From Shewanella chilikensis (GTDB lineage: Bacteria; Pseudomonadota; Gammaproteobacteria; Enterobacterales; Shewanellaceae): a stretch of 64,000 nt of DNA. Below, in pieces: positions 16,605-26,366 of this stretch; position 1 is the first letter of the stretch, and the number at the start of each line of letters is the position of its first letter. The stretch covers positions 62,001-126,000 of the forward strand of contig NZ_NIJM01000002.1 of NCBI RefSeq assembly GCF_002836945.1, written 5' to 3'. The position numbers were made by a program, and so were the translations under genes. Below the pieces are notes generated by a model. The model searched no databases. It was not told where the DNA came from and saw only the letters and a program-made list of their open reading frames with translations.

Positions 16605-18389
16605 ATGTTCACGGGAGCACTTAAAAAAACAGCACTGGCTGCTCTGATTTCCGGCATGATGGCCGGTACAGCTTATGCCGGCGCAGATGTATTGGCGGAT
16701 TTTCATGGTGAGATGGGCGGTTGCGATACTTGCCACGTTTCCGAGAAAGGTCCAACCGATGACAACCTGACCCATGAGAACGCGCAATGCGTTAGCTGCC
16801 ACGGTGATCTGAATGAGATTGCTGCCGGTGAAAAAGATCTGAAGATTTCTCCACACAAGTCTCACCTTATCGGTGAAATCGCTTGTACTTCTTGCCACAT
16901 AGGCCATGAAAAATCAGTGGCATACTGTGACGCTTGCCATAGCTTCGGCTTCGATATGCCATTCGGCGGTAAGTGGGAGCGTAAGTTCGTTCCTATCGAC
17001 GTGCAGAAAGATGCTCAAGACAAAGCCATCGCAGCTGGTCCTCGTGAAACCACTGACGTGGTTATCATAGGTTCTGGTGGTGCCGGTCTGGCCGCTGCAG
17101 TATCTGCCCGCGACAACGGTGCCAAAGTGATTCTGTTGGAAAAAGAACCTGTTGCTGGTGGTAACACCAAGCTGGCTGCCGGTGGTATGAACGCTGCTGA
17201 AACCAAGCCTCAAGCGGCTCTGGGCATTAAAGACAAGAAAGAGATCATGATTGAGGACACCATGAAAGGTGGCCGTAACATCAACGATCCTGAGCTGGTT
17301 AAAGTACTGGCCAATAACTCTTCCGACTCTATCGACTGGTTGACCGCTATGGGCGCCGACATGAATGACGTAGGTCGTATGGGTGGTGCCAGTGTAAACC
17401 GTAGCCACCGTCCAACTGGTGGTGCCGGTGTGGGTGCTCACGTAGCTCAGGTTCTGTGGGACAACGCTGTTAAGCGCGGTACCGATATCCGTCTGAACAG
17501 CCGCGTTGTTCGCGTACTGAAAGATGATTCAGGTAAAGTGACCGGCGTTCTGGTTGAAGGTAAGTACACTGGTTACTATGTGATCAAGGCTGATGCCGTG
17601 GTTATGGCTACCGGTGGTTTTGCCAGAAACAACGACCGCGTTGCCAAGTACGATCCTAAACTGAAAGGCTTTGCTGCTACCAACCACCCAGGTGCAACCG
17701 GTGACGGTCTGGATGTTGCCATGCAAGCCGGTGCTGATACCCGCGATCTGGAATGGGTACAGGCTCACCCAACTCTGTCTCCACGTGGTGGTGTGATGGT
17801 AACTGAAGCCGTACGTGGTAACGGTGCTATCCTGGTTAACCGCGAAGGTGACCGTTTCGTCAACGAAATCACTACTCGTGACAAGGCTTCTGCAGCCATC
17901 CTGAAACAGAAAGGTGCCAGCGCCTTCTTGGTATTCGATGACTCAGTTCGTAAGAGCTTGAAGAAGATTGAAAACTATGTCCACCTGGGCATTGTTGACG
18001 AAGGTAAGACTCCTGAAGAACTGGCCAAGAAGATTGGTGTTCCAGGTGCCGAGCTGGCCAAGACTATCGCTACCTACAACGGTTTCGTGAAATCTGGCAA
18101 AGACACTCAATTCGAGCGTCCTAACCTGCCTCGTGAATTGGGTACTGCTCCTTACTATGCCATCGAAGTTAAGCCAGCTGTACACCACAGCATGGGTGGC
18201 GTGAAGATCGATACCAAGACTGAGGTTAAAGCCAAAGACGGTCATCTGATCCAAGGTATGTATGCTGCCGGTGAAGCCACTGGTGGTGTTCACGGTGCCA
18301 ACCGTCTGGGTGGTAACGCTATCTCTGATATCGTAACCTTCGGTCGTATCGCCGGTGCTGAAGCTGCCAAGTACGCTAAAGAGCACTAG
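16605..18389 (+). CDS. fccA: Periplasmic flavocytochrome c3 fumarate reductase
   Basis: Reduces fumarate to succinate in the periplasm as the terminal enzyme of fumarate respiration, fed by the quinol oxidase CymA. The precursor has 594 residues: signal peptide (1-25), a tetraheme domain with CxxCH at 40-44, 62-66, 94-98 and 108-112, then an FAD domain beginning [17 protein letters not shown]. The catalytic region has [25 protein letters not shown] and the C-terminal HHSMGGV and [13 protein letters not shown] motifs. ATG 16605 follows GGAGGA with a 7-nt gap and gives a proper signal peptide; an in-frame ATG at 16587 would add six polar residues. Codon use is that of an abundant protein. Confidence 0.96.
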   Translation: MFTGALKKTALAALISGMMAGTAYAGADVLADFHGEMGGCDTCHVSEKGPTDDNLTHENAQCVSCHGDLNEIAAGEKDLKISPHKSHLIGEIACTSCHIGHEKSVAYCDACHSFGFDMPFGGKWERKFVPIDVQKDAQDKAIAAGPRETTDVVIIGSGGAGLAAAVSARDNGAKVILLEKEPVAGGNTKLAAGGMNAAETKPQAALGIKDKKEIMIEDTMKGGRNINDPELVKVLANNSSDSIDWLTAMGADMNDVGRMGGASVNRSHRPTGGAGVGAHVAQVLWDNAVKRGTDIRLNSRVVRVLKDDSGKVTGVLVEGKYTGYYVIKADAVVMATGGFARNNDRVAKYDPKLKGFAATNHPGATGDGLDVAMQAGADTRDLEWVQAHPTLSPRGGVMVTEAVRGNGAILVNREGDRFVNEITTRDKASAAILKQKGASAFLVFDDSVRKSLKKIENYVHLGIVDEGKTPEELAKKIGVPGAELAKTIATYNGFVKSGKDTQFERPNLPRELGTAPYYAIEVKPAVHHSMGGVKIDTKTEVKAKDGHLIQGMYAAGEATGGVHGANRLGGNAISDIVTFGRIAGAEAAKYAKEH

Positions 18390-18438
18390 GCCAAGCTAAT
18401 TCTCCGATAGCACGGAGTCGGGGCGTTTGAGCCCCTAT

Positions 18439-18472
18439 AAAAAAGCGGACTGTCAGGAGTCCGCTTTTTTCT
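18439..18472 (+). terminator. Terminator of fccA
   Basis: aaaagcggact / agtccgctttt, an 11-bp stem followed by a T run. A second small hairpin (ggggc/gcccc, 18420-18435) precedes it. Confidence 0.9.
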
Positions 18473-18585
18473 TTTTATTGCGCTGCATCATGTTTCCGGT
18501 GAGATTGTCTGTGCCAGGCAAAGACAAGTTTAGGTAATTCACTTACACTTTTAGCTACCATTCCAATTACCGGGTCATAAACAGC

Positions 18586-19575
18586 ATGAAGATAGGTTTT
18601 TTCAGCGCCAAGCGTTACGACATGCAGCATTTCAACCGTACCAACGAGGCCTTCGGGGCGCAAATTGAGTACTTTGATGTGCGCCTATGCATGCAAACAG
18701 TGAAACTGGCTTACGGATTCGAAGTGATCTGCGCCTTCGTCAACGATGAACTCAATGACGATGTGTTGACAGAATTGGCTGCCAACGGCACCCGGATTAT
18801 CGCCATGCGTTGCGCCGGCTTTAATAATGTCGACCTGGATGCGGCCAAACGTCTGGGAATGAATGTTGTCAATGTCCCTGCTTATTCTCCCGAGTCTGTG
18901 GCCGAGCATACGGTCGCCCTGATATTGACCCTGAACCGCAAGATCCATAAGGCGTATCAACGCACCCGGGATGCCAACTTCTCTCTCGAAGGGTTAGTGG
19001 GTTTCAACATGTTCGGTAAGACTGTGGGCGTGGTCGGCACAGGGAAAATCGGTATCGCTACCATCAAGGTCTTGCTGGGCTTTGGCTGCAAAGTATTGGC
19101 GTTTGACCCTTATCCCAACCCGCAAGTAGAGGCGCTGGGTGCTCGTTATGTCACTCTGGATGAGATGTACCAACAGAGCGATATCATCAGTCTTCATTGC
19201 CCGCTGACGGTGGAAAACCGTCATCTGCTCAACGCAGACAGCTTTGCCAAGATGAAGCCGGGGATGATGGTGATTAACACCAGTCGTGGCGGCTTGCTCA
19301 ACGCCATAGATGCCATGGAAGCGCTCAAGCTCGGACAGATAGGTTCGTTGGGGTTGGATGTGTATGAGAACGAGAAAGAGCTGTTCTTTGAAGATAAGTC
19401 CAACGAAGTGATCCAGGACGATGTATTCCGGCGTTTATCGGCTTGCCACAACGTGATCTTTACCGGTCACCAGGCGTTTTTGACCGAAGAGGCCTTGGGC
19501 GCCATCGCCCACACCACACTGTCCAATGTGCAGAAACTCCTCAGCGGTGAGCGTTCGGGTAACGAGCTTTTCTAA
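18586..19575 (+). CDS. ldhA: Fermentative D-lactate dehydrogenase
   Basis: NADH-dependent reduction of pyruvate to D-lactate in the cytoplasm. The 329-residue protein (same length as E. coli LdhA) has the NAD motif GVVGTGKIG (148-156) and catalytic residues R234 (NTSRGG), E263 (VYENE) and H295 (TGHQAFLT), each one position before the E. coli numbering. MRCAGFNNVDL is also conserved. The gene is monocistronic between the fccA terminator and a repeat element; its TAA stop lies inside the first bases of repeat copy 2. Placement beside fccA groups two oxygen-limited electron sinks. Confidence 0.94.
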   Translation: MKIGFFSAKRYDMQHFNRTNEAFGAQIEYFDVRLCMQTVKLAYGFEVICAFVNDELNDDVLTELAANGTRIIAMRCAGFNNVDLDAAKRLGMNVVNVPAYSPESVAEHTVALILTLNRKIHKAYQRTRDANFSLEGLVGFNMFGKTVGVVGTGKIGIATIKVLLGFGCKVLAFDPYPNPQVEALGARYVTLDEMYQQSDIISLHCPLTVENRHLLNADSFAKMKPGMMVINTSRGGLLNAIDAMEALKLGQIGSLGLDVYENEKELFFEDKSNEVIQDDVFRRLSACHNVIFTGHQAFLTEEALGAIAHTTLSNVQKLLSGERSGNELF

Positions 19576-19682
19576 GGAAGGTGCGAACAAGTCCCATGTG
19601 TGCTCTGCGTCGGCTTACAGGCCTGGATGCAAGGCGTGGTTCGTAGCAAATGGCCTTAGTCCTTTGCAAGAATTCCCTAAAG
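19572..19682 (+). repeat. Intergenic structured repeat, copy 2
   Basis: Begins CTAAGGAAGGTGCGAACAAG, and its TAA is the ldhA stop codon. It aligns to copy 1 over about 95 bp. Differences fall partly in paired positions and keep pairing: TGCGTC/GATGCA here against TGCGTT/GACGCA in copy 1, and TGCGAA/TTCGTA against TGCGAA/TTCGCA. The right end TTCCCTAAAG mirrors the left end. Confidence 0.85.
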
Positions 19683-19757
19683 ATAAATACTGACACCTGA
19701 CTCCCCGATTGCTAGATTGAGATAATCGCATCGGGGAGATGCTCATAGGGAGGTGTC

Positions 19758-20495
19758 ATGCTGGTTACACAGAGTCTTCATCAACTGCCGACGGCAAGCG
19801 GCAGCATGCAAACCCGGGTCTATCGTCCCGATAGCGAGGGTTGTTTTCCCGCCATCATTTTTTACTCGGAAATCTTTCAGGAAACCGCACCTATAAGCCG
19901 CATGGCTTGTATGCTGGCCGGTCACGGCTTTGTGGTATTGGTGCCGGAGATTTTCCACGAGCTCAATCCGCCGGGCACTGTGCTTGGCTATGATGACAGT
20001 GGCAAGGACAAAGGCAACAGCGATAAGCTGAGCAAGCCATTGGAAGCCCACGATGATGATACTCAGGCGTTGGTGGATTTTATTCGGGCTCAGCCCTGGA
20101 GCCGTGGCCGGATAGGTGCCATGGGCGTCTGCGTTGGCGGTCACCTGGCATTTCGCGCCGCCCTTAACCCCGACATAGCAGCGGCATTTTGTCTCTATGC
20201 CACAGATATTCACAGCGGCGCTATCCCGAGTGCGCCGGGGAATGACTCTCTGAGCCGCTGCCGGGATATTCGCGCCGAGTTGGTGATGATCTGGGGCAAG
20301 CAGGACCCCCATGTGCCGAGTGAAGGGCGCCGTCTCATCCAGCAAAGGCTGGAGCAATGCCAGACCTTATACAGCTGGCAGGAGCTCAATGCCCAGCACG
20401 CCTTTATGAGGGATGGCGATCCCCGTTATGACCCGGCATTGGCGTTGCAGATGTATCAGCAGGCGCTGGCGCTGTTTCAGCGCAGGCTCAATTAA
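19758..20495 (+). CDS. Dienelactone hydrolase family protein
   Basis: A 245-residue alpha/beta hydrolase of the DLH family. The nucleophile is the Cys in GVCVGGH (about residue 123), with the acid in GKQDPHVP (about 181) and the His in NAQHAF (about 214), the Cys-Asp-His triad typical of this family. No signal peptide is present. The start follows GGGAGGTGTC closely. Its physiological substrate is unknown, and no aromatic degradation genes are nearby. Its stop codon overlaps the stop codon of the convergent MscS gene. Confidence 0.88.
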   Translation: MLVTQSLHQLPTASGSMQTRVYRPDSEGCFPAIIFYSEIFQETAPISRMACMLAGHGFVVLVPEIFHELNPPGTVLGYDDSGKDKGNSDKLSKPLEAHDDDTQALVDFIRAQPWSRGRIGAMGVCVGGHLAFRAALNPDIAAAFCLYATDIHSGAIPSAPGNDSLSRCRDIRAELVMIWGKQDPHVPSEGRRLIQQRLEQCQTLYSWQELNAQHAFMRDGDPRYDPALALQMYQQALALFQRRLN

Positions 20496-21037
20496 TCCTG
20501 CTTGGGTAACTGCTCCGGTGTTGTCTCTTGTGCCTGCGGTGCCGAGGCATTGCCGGGTGCCAGCTTCAGCACGGCTTTTTGCAGTATCAGGTTGTTGGGG
20601 TAGGTAACAGTATCGCCGTTGTCGCGGCGGATAAGCACGTGGAACAGCCCCACTTCCAACAATACCCCGGTAATATCTTCATCCTTGTCGACGACTTTGA
20701 TCCGCTCACCGACTTTGTAGGGAAACACAAAAAAGATCAGCACCCCGGCGGTGAGGTTACTCAGTATCGACCACTGGGCCACCAAAGCCACCCCCAGCAC
20801 GGCAAATGCCGAAGACACGAACAGTGAAACCTCCTGATAGCCGAGTCCCAGAGAAACGGCCATCAACGACAGAGTGACAAAGAACAACAGATAGCTGATA
20901 AAGCGGGTCACCAGGCTGGTACGGGCGGCGCTGACCTGTTTCTTGTCCGCCAGGGTTTGCACCGCATTTTTCAGCGCCCGCTGCAGAAAGAAAAACACCC
21001 CGAGATAGAGGCAGGCAATCAGAATATTGTGAGTCAT
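20492..21037 (-). CDS. Small MscS-type mechanosensitive channel protein
   Basis: 181 residues with about four hydrophobic segments (near 5-20, 43-58, 63-85 and 88-106). The last one carries the pore-helix-like pattern VAQWSILSNLTAGVLIFF, followed by the MscS beta domain (PYKVGERIKV, DITGVLLEVGLFHVLIRRDNGDTVTYPNN shown in part: YPNN motif near 148). It lacks the large C-terminal vestibule of E. coli MscS (286 residues), so it is a short form. The C-terminus is rich in Gln, Ala and Pro. The start at 21037 almost abuts the upstream divergent gene. Confidence 0.85.
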   Translation of the reverse strand: MTHNILIACLYLGVFFFLQRALKNAVQTLADKKQVSAARTSLVTRFISYLLFFVTLSLMAVSLGLGYQEVSLFVSSAFAVLGVALVAQWSILSNLTAGVLIFFVFPYKVGERIKVVDKDEDITGVLLEVGLFHVLIRRDNGDTVTYPNNLILQKAVLKLAPGNASAPQAQETTPEQLPKQD

Positions 21038-21130
21038 ATGGCGTATGCTTCTGTGAGAAATAAGGCATTTGCTGGCATACTAGCGACTTTGTCACAGGGG
21101 ATAAACTCCCCAACCGAGAATTATTCAAGC

Positions 21131-21874
21131 ATGGCAGATTATCGCACCTTAGTGCAGCAACAGGATGAATGGGGCAGCGTCGCTGTCCTCGATGATGGCG
21201 ACTGTCGGATCTTGGCCTTCGGCGAACATGATGAGCAGAGCAAACTGTTGAAAAAGGCCCCCCATGTGCCGCAGCACACCTATGTGCAGGCCATGCTGCT
21301 GGCGCTTTTGTACCTCAAACCCAAGAGCGCCATCATTTTGGGGCTGGGCGGCGGCGCTTTGGTGCATGCGCTGAGGCATTTTGATGCCGCTATCAAGCTT
21401 ACAGCGGTCGAGTTGCGCCCCCTGGTGCTTGAGTTGGCCAAGAGCCATTTTCAACTGCCACTGTCGAAAAAGCTGAACCTTATCAATCAGGATGCCAATC
21501 AGTTTCTGGCCAGTGCCGAGCACAAGAAGGTAGATATTATCTTCGCCGATCTCTACGGCTCTGAAGGCGTGGATGCCGGTCAACTGCGCCAAACCTTTAT
21601 CGAGCAGAGCTTGGCGCTGCTCAAGAGTGAAGGTTTGCTGGTGCTCAACTGCTGGAAAGAGCACAGTCAGGACAGAGGCCTGCTGGCTCGCCTGCAGCAA
21701 CATTTCCCCGATGTGCGGGCCTGCCTCACGGGGGGCGGCAACTGGGTAGTGTTTGCCTCAAGGACACCGAAAAACTTTACCAGTGCCGGGCTCAAGCAGG
21801 GCGCCGCCGGCTTGTCTGCTGTGCTGGACTGCGATCTAGGCCGCTCTCTCAGTCGCTTCGAACTCTGGCAGTAG
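21131..21874 (+). CDS. Spermidine synthase-like SAM-fold protein
   Basis: A 247-residue protein with the Rossmann fold of the spermidine synthase family: AIILGLGGGALVHALRHF (motif I), AVELRPLVLELAKSHF, and IIFADLYGSEGVD. The Asp pair and YxxD features that bind putrescine in SpeE are not evident, so it may be a methyltransferase-like paralog rather than a true aminopropyltransferase. I chose ATG 21131 (MADYRTLVQQQ) because the longer open frame from 20957 runs through the divergent MscS gene. ATG 21038 is another option. Confidence 0.75.
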   Translation: MADYRTLVQQQDEWGSVAVLDDGDCRILAFGEHDEQSKLLKKAPHVPQHTYVQAMLLALLYLKPKSAIILGLGGGALVHALRHFDAAIKLTAVELRPLVLELAKSHFQLPLSKKLNLINQDANQFLASAEHKKVDIIFADLYGSEGVDAGQLRQTFIEQSLALLKSEGLLVLNCWKEHSQDRGLLARLQQHFPDVRACLTGGGNWVVFASRTPKNFTSAGLKQGAAGLSAVLDCDLGRSLSRFELWQ

Positions 21875-21963
21875 GCTAATTTGTAAGGGATTGTTAAGGG
21901 CACTAGTCCGTAAAAGCCCTGATGTTATATTTGTCTGCCCCTCAATAATGATAAGCAGTACAA

Positions 21964-23502
21964 ATGAATAAAAACAAAAGATTAGCAGTAAAACTTCTGA
22001 CCCTATCCTGCCTTATGGGCGCTGGGACGACACAGGCCGAACAGTATGAGTTTGCCACTCAAGTCGCCCCGGCCAACACCTTGGTGATGTTCCAGCATCA
22101 GGATGGCACCCTTTACTCGGCCGCCGGATTGCAGGCGGATACCCGCAAACAACTGCAGCGCGCCATTACGGCAGCCAACTTCAAAGGCCAGGAGGGCGAG
22201 CTGCTTGAATTGCTGGCCCCCATTGGTACCCAAGCAGATCGCCTGCTGCTGCTCGGGCTTGGGGATGCTGAACTGACGCCGGGGAAGACAGCCTTGCTGG
22301 GGGGCAAGCTGTCAAATCACCTGGAAGCCGTCAAACAACCCAAGGTGGCGGTATGGGCCGCTGATATCCCAAATAGCCAGGGGTTTATCGCCGAATTGAC
22401 CCAGGGGATCTCCCTGGCCAGCTACCGCTATCGTGACTTCACGGCCAAGCCGCGCACCGAAAAACAGTACCATTTTGCGGTCGCCGAGCCCAAGGTAGCT
22501 AAGACCAATCACCTCAAGTCGGCAGCGATTGCCGATGGAGTGGCGCTGGCGCGGGATCTGACCAACAAACCGGCCGCCGAACTCTATCCCGAGTCCTTTG
22601 CCGATGCGGCCAAGGAACTCAAGCGTCTTGGCGTCAAGGTTAAGGTGTTGGAACCCAAAGACTTGGCCAAACTCAATATGGGCGCGTTGCTGGCCGTGGG
22701 CAAAGGCAGCGAGCGAGGCTCAAGACTGGTAGTCGCGCACTGGCAGGGCAGCGAGGATGCTGCGGTTGCGCTGGTGGGTAAGGGGATTACCTTTGACTCA
22801 GGCGGCTATAACATCAAGGCGACCGGCACTTCGATTGCGCGGATGAAGTCAGATATGGCCGGCGCCGCCACAGTGTTGGGAACGGTCAAGGCGATGGCCG
22901 CCTCCAAGGCGCCGGTTAATCTGGTGGGTATTATGCCGCTGGCGGAAAACATGGTCTCGGGTCGTGCAATGATCCCGGGGGATGTGATCAAGACTGCCCA
23001 GGGGCTGACGGTTGAAGTCCTCAATACCGACGCTGAAGGACGCCTGGTGCTGGCCGACGGTCTTTGGTATGCCCGCGAGCAATACCAACCACAAGTGATA
23101 GTGGATGTGGCGACCCTCACAGGGTCCAAGGTGCGTGCCCTAGGGGTGGAATATGCCGGCCTGTTCAGTGACTCGGAACCTTTGGTGCAGCAACTGACCT
23201 ATGCGGGACAGCAGGTGGGGGAAAAGCTGTGGCGCCTGCCGCTGGATCCGGCCTACGGCGAAGAGCTGCATTCCAGCATAGCGGACTTAACCAACACAGG
23301 CCGTGAAGGTAGCGCCGGGGCTTCTTCGGCGGCGATGTTTCTCAAGCGTTTTGCCGGTGATCAACCCTGGGCTCATCTGGACATTGCCGGTAATGCCCTG
23401 GTCAGGAGCGACACTCAACTGGCTCCGGCCGGTGCTACCGGTTATGGTGTACGCCTGCTGAGCCATTGGTTGGAACAGCATAAGTTCAGCGAGAACCAAT
23501 AG
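21964..23502 (+). CDS. Exported leucyl aminopeptidase (M17)
   Basis: A 512-residue M17 metalloaminopeptidase. The catalytic half shows the metal and active-site blocks VGKGITFDSGGYNIK, RMKSDMAGAA and NTDAEGRLVLADGL in order, as in PepA. Unlike cytoplasmic PepA it has a signal peptide (1-25, ending TTQAEQ), so it should act in the periplasm or outside. The N-terminal domain (about 30-180) is diverged. With the exported subtilase and the dipeptidyl peptidase elsewhere in this window it fits a peptide-scavenging lifestyle. It is monocistronic, with an unusual hairpin just downstream. Confidence 0.9.
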   Translation: MNKNKRLAVKLLTLSCLMGAGTTQAEQYEFATQVAPANTLVMFQHQDGTLYSAAGLQADTRKQLQRAITAANFKGQEGELLELLAPIGTQADRLLLLGLGDAELTPGKTALLGGKLSNHLEAVKQPKVAVWAADIPNSQGFIAELTQGISLASYRYRDFTAKPRTEKQYHFAVAEPKVAKTNHLKSAAIADGVALARDLTNKPAAELYPESFADAAKELKRLGVKVKVLEPKDLAKLNMGALLAVGKGSERGSRLVVAHWQGSEDAAVALVGKGITFDSGGYNIKATGTSIARMKSDMAGAATVLGTVKAMAASKAPVNLVGIMPLAENMVSGRAMIPGDVIKTAQGLTVEVLNTDAEGRLVLADGLWYAREQYQPQVIVDVATLTGSKVRALGVEYAGLFSDSEPLVQQLTYAGQQVGEKLWRLPLDPAYGEELHSSIADLTNTGREGSAGASSAAMFLKRFAGDQPWAHLDIAGNALVRSDTQLAPAGATGYGVRLLSHWLEQHKFSENQ

Positions 23503-23516
23503 ATCAATAACTTGCC

Positions 23517-23550
23517 CGGGAGCGAAGGGTAATCGCTTTTTTCGCTCCCG
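23517..23550 (+). terminator. Terminator after the M17 peptidase gene, with nested alternative hairpin
   Basis: An inner hairpin GCGA/TCGC is followed by TTTTTT and acts as a plausible terminator. A longer perfect 10-bp stem CGGGAGCGAA (23517-23526) / TTCGCTCCCG (23541-23550) includes the T run in its arm, so the two cannot form together. Confidence 0.6.
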
Positions 23551-23691
23551 ACACTAGTTCCTCTGAAAAACCGATTAAGGCAACAGCTTTTATCCGTTAT
23601 CTTATTTTAAACCCTTTGGTTAATATGACTTCCATCGAGGGGCAACAATGAAGTTGACCCGGACAATTCAAACTGAAAATGGGAGCATACA

Positions 23692-24261
23692 ATGACTCAG
23701 TCAATCATCAACTCTGTAATCAAACCCTTTAAAGCTACCGCCTTCCACAAAGGTGAATTCGTTGAGCTGACCGAACAGGATCTGCTGGGCAAGTGGTCTG
23801 TAGTTTTCTTCTATCCAGCCGACTTTACCTTCGTTTGCCCAACTGAACTGGGTGATATGGCTGACCACTACGAAAAACTGCAAGCCATGGGCGTTGAAGT
23901 TTACTCTGTGTCTACCGACAAGCACTTCACTCACAAGGCATGGCACGATACTTCCGACACCATCAATAAGATCCAATTCCCAATGATAGGTGACCCAACC
24001 GGTGAAATCAGCCGTAACTTCGGCGTGCTGGTTGAGGAAGACGGTGTTGCCCTGCGCGGTACTTTCGTCAGCAACCCTGAAGGTGAAATCAAAGTCGCTG
24101 AAATCCATGACCTGGGTATCGGACGTAGCGCCAGCGAGTTGGTTCGTAAGATCCAAGCTGCTCAATATGTTGCCACTCACGACGGCGAAGTTTGCCCTGC
24201 CAAGTGGCAGCCAGGCGACGAAACTCTGGCTCCTTCTCTGGACCTGGTTGGCAAAATCTAA
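23692..24261 (+). CDS. ahpC: Alkyl hydroperoxide reductase, peroxiredoxin subunit
   Basis: A typical two-cysteine peroxiredoxin of 189 residues that reduces hydrogen peroxide and organic peroxides. The peroxidatic C49 lies in DFTFVCPTE and the resolving Cys in GEVCPAKW near residue 168; GGLG- and YF-type features are not resolved by eye. Codon use marks high expression. AhpF, its reductase, is encoded downstream, with a hairpin between them. The 189-nt gap upstream is likely to hold the promoter; I cannot identify an OxyR site with confidence. Confidence 0.96.
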   Translation: MTQSIINSVIKPFKATAFHKGEFVELTEQDLLGKWSVVFFYPADFTFVCPTELGDMADHYEKLQAMGVEVYSVSTDKHFTHKAWHDTSDTINKIQFPMIGDPTGEISRNFGVLVEEDGVALRGTFVSNPEGEIKVAEIHDLGIGRSASELVRKIQAAQYVATHDGEVCPAKWQPGDETLAPSLDLVGKI

Positions 24262-24280
24262 ACTGCCAGTCTGACCCAGA

Positions 24281-24322
24281 AGGCTCCGAACCTCCCCCTG
24301 CAAGGGTTCGGAGCCTCTTTCC
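24281..24322 (+). terminator. Partial terminator between ahpC and ahpF
   Basis: aggctccgaacc / ggttcggagcct forms a 12-bp stem with a 12-nt loop followed by CTTTCC. The weak T run suggests some readthrough into ahpF, which would give more AhpC than AhpF. Confidence 0.7.
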
Positions 24323-24365
24323 CCGCACTGTTTCTGTTTTCCTTTAGTCTGATTCTGGAGTCATC

Positions 24366-25925
24366 ATGTTGGATGCGAATCTGAAAAATCAACTGCAAAC
24401 CTATCTGCAGAACCTCAAGCAACCAGTTGAACTTGTCGTATCTGCAGATGAAAGCCCAAAGTCCAAAGAGCTGTTGGCTCTGGCACAGGATATTGCCTCG
24501 CTCTCTTCCCTGGTCAGTGTGACCGAGCAGTCACTGTCCCGTACCCCGGCGATGCAGGTTACCTCAATCAAGGGTTCTGACATACGCTTTGCCGGTTTGC
24601 CCATGGGGCACGAATTTACCTCACTTGTGCTGGCTCTGCTGCACACAGGTGGGCATCCCATCAAGCTGGAGGCCGAGCTGATCGAGCAGATCCGCAGCCT
24701 GCCAGGGGAATATCATTTTGAAACTTTTGTTTCTCTGAGCTGCCAGAACTGCCCGGATGTGGTGCAGGCGCTCAATATGATGGCGGCGATCAACCCGCGG
24801 ATCAGCAATACCATGATAGATGGTGCCCTGTTCCAGGATGAGGTTGAGCAGCGCAACATCATGGCCGTGCCTTCGGTTTATCTGAACGGCGAGCCTTTCT
24901 CTGCCGGCCGCATCAGCCTGAAAGAGATACTCAGTAAATTGGATACCAATGCCTCTGCCCGCCAGGCCGAGAGCCTTAACCAGCGTAAGCCCTACGAAGT
25001 ACTGGTGGTTGGCGCCGGGCCTGCAGGTGCATCAGCCGCCATCTATGCCGCCCGTAAGGGACTGCGCACTGGGCTGTTGGCCGACAAGTTCGGTGGTCAG
25101 GTCAGCGAAACCGTAGGCATTGAAAACTTTATTTCGGTCAAGGCGACTGAAGGCCCCAAGTTGGTGGCAAATCTGGAAGAGCATGTTCGCGACTATGAAG
25201 TGGATGTGATGGATAACCAGAAGGCGGTTCGTCTTGGCAGCAATGGTCTCTATGAAGTAGAACTGGAAAATGGTGCCGTACTCAAGAGCCGTACTGTCCT
25301 GTTGGCTACAGGGGCTCGCTGGCGGGAAATGAATGTCCCCGGTGAGCAGGAATATCGCGGCCGCGGTGTGGCTTATTGCCCTCACTGTGATGGCCCGCTG
25401 TTCAAGGGTAAACGGGTTGCGGTGATCGGCGGTGGTAACTCGGGTATCGAGGCGGCTATCGATCTGGCCAACATAGTCGAGCATGTGACTGTACTCGAGT
25501 TTGACAGCAAATTGCGCGCCGATGACGTGCTGCAGCGCAAGGCTAAATCTATGGGTAACATCACCATCATCACCCAGGCGCAAACGACTGAAGTCCTTGG
25601 TGATGGCAGTCGGGTTATCGGGCTCAACTACACAGACAGAGCCAGTGGCGAGCAGCATAATATTGCGCTGGCAGGTATCTTTGTGCAGATAGGTCTGGTG
25701 CCCAACACTGAATGGCTGCGCGGTACTGTGGAGTTGACTCCGCGCGGTGAGATCATTGTCGATGAACGCGGTCAGACTTCACTGCCTGGGGTGTTTGCCG
25801 CCGGTGACGTGACCAACTCGGCATATAAGCAGATCATCATCGCCATGGGTAGCGGTGCAACCGCTTCTCTGGGAGCCTTTGACTACCTGATCCGCCATTC
25901 AGAGGATGAATCGGCAGCGGCTTGA
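24366..25925 (+). CDS. ahpF: Alkyl hydroperoxide reductase, flavoprotein subunit
   Basis: The 519-residue NADH:AhpC disulfide reductase. The N-terminal tandem thioredoxin-fold domain carries CxxC in SCQNCPD (about 128-131). The flavoprotein part starts with the FAD motif [20 protein letters not shown] (about 213), has the redox-active pair YCPHCDG (about 338-341), the NADH motif [18 protein letters not shown] and the FAD-binding GVFAAGDVT near the end. It lies 104 nt after ahpC. Confidence 0.96.
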   Translation: MLDANLKNQLQTYLQNLKQPVELVVSADESPKSKELLALAQDIASLSSLVSVTEQSLSRTPAMQVTSIKGSDIRFAGLPMGHEFTSLVLALLHTGGHPIKLEAELIEQIRSLPGEYHFETFVSLSCQNCPDVVQALNMMAAINPRISNTMIDGALFQDEVEQRNIMAVPSVYLNGEPFSAGRISLKEILSKLDTNASARQAESLNQRKPYEVLVVGAGPAGASAAIYAARKGLRTGLLADKFGGQVSETVGIENFISVKATEGPKLVANLEEHVRDYEVDVMDNQKAVRLGSNGLYEVELENGAVLKSRTVLLATGARWREMNVPGEQEYRGRGVAYCPHCDGPLFKGKRVAVIGGGNSGIEAAIDLANIVEHVTVLEFDSKLRADDVLQRKAKSMGNITIITQAQTTEVLGDGSRVIGLNYTDRASGEQHNIALAGIFVQIGLVPNTEWLRGTVELTPRGEIIVDERGQTSLPGVFAAGDVTNSAYKQIIIAMGSGATASLGAFDYLIRHSEDESAAA

Positions 25926-25945
25926 TGGGCAATAGTCCAGCACAA

Positions 25946-25974
25946 TAAAAAACCGGCGTTGCCGGTTTTTTTGA
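25946..25974 (+). terminator. Terminator of ahpF
   Basis: aaaaaccggc / gccggttttt, a 10-bp stem with a 3-nt loop and a long T run. The A-rich left arm could also serve the convergent gene. Confidence 0.92.
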
Positions 25975-25999
25975 TTTTATCGCCAGGACCTTGGGAAGA

Positions 26000-26200
26000 T
26001 CAGGCTGTGGTATTGATATTGTGGCCTATGTTACCAACCGGGCCGGCAGGTTCTTGTGCCGGTGTGGCGGCTTGAATAAGTTGCAGCGCGATTTCGCCTT
26101 CGGCTTCTTGTTGCTGCTTGGCCAGTTGCGCGACTTTAACACCGACAGCGCCGGTATCCATATTGACCGGCAGTGGCTGGGAGTTGAGAGAAACTGTCAT
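26000..26200 (-). CDS. YjfB-like putative motility protein (66 residues)
   Basis: A short soluble protein whose pattern (V.VAQLAKQQQEAEGEIALQLIQ, then a Pro/Ala-rich part and a final GNIGHNINTTA) resembles the YjfB family annotated as putative motility proteins. ATG 26200 follows AGAGGAAA; the open frame upstream to 26242 is not needed. The function is not established. It is transcribed toward the ahpF terminator and is not clearly in an operon with the membrane protein gene upstream. Confidence 0.6.
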   Translation of the reverse strand: MTVSLNSQPLPVNMDTGAVGVKVAQLAKQQQEAEGEIALQLIQAATPAQEPAGPVGNIGHNINTTA

Positions 26201-26366
26201 GGCTTTCCTCTGGGTTAATGAGTCACGTCGGGACTCGGGCATGATACTGTTATCGGCATCAATAGCCTTAACTTTAGCCTAAATCCCGCTTGTCCGGCAA
26301 AGCAGCCAAGCCGCCAGTGGGCGACTCGGCTTCTTGCTGCGGCTCTGCACTTCAAGTCGTGAGCCA

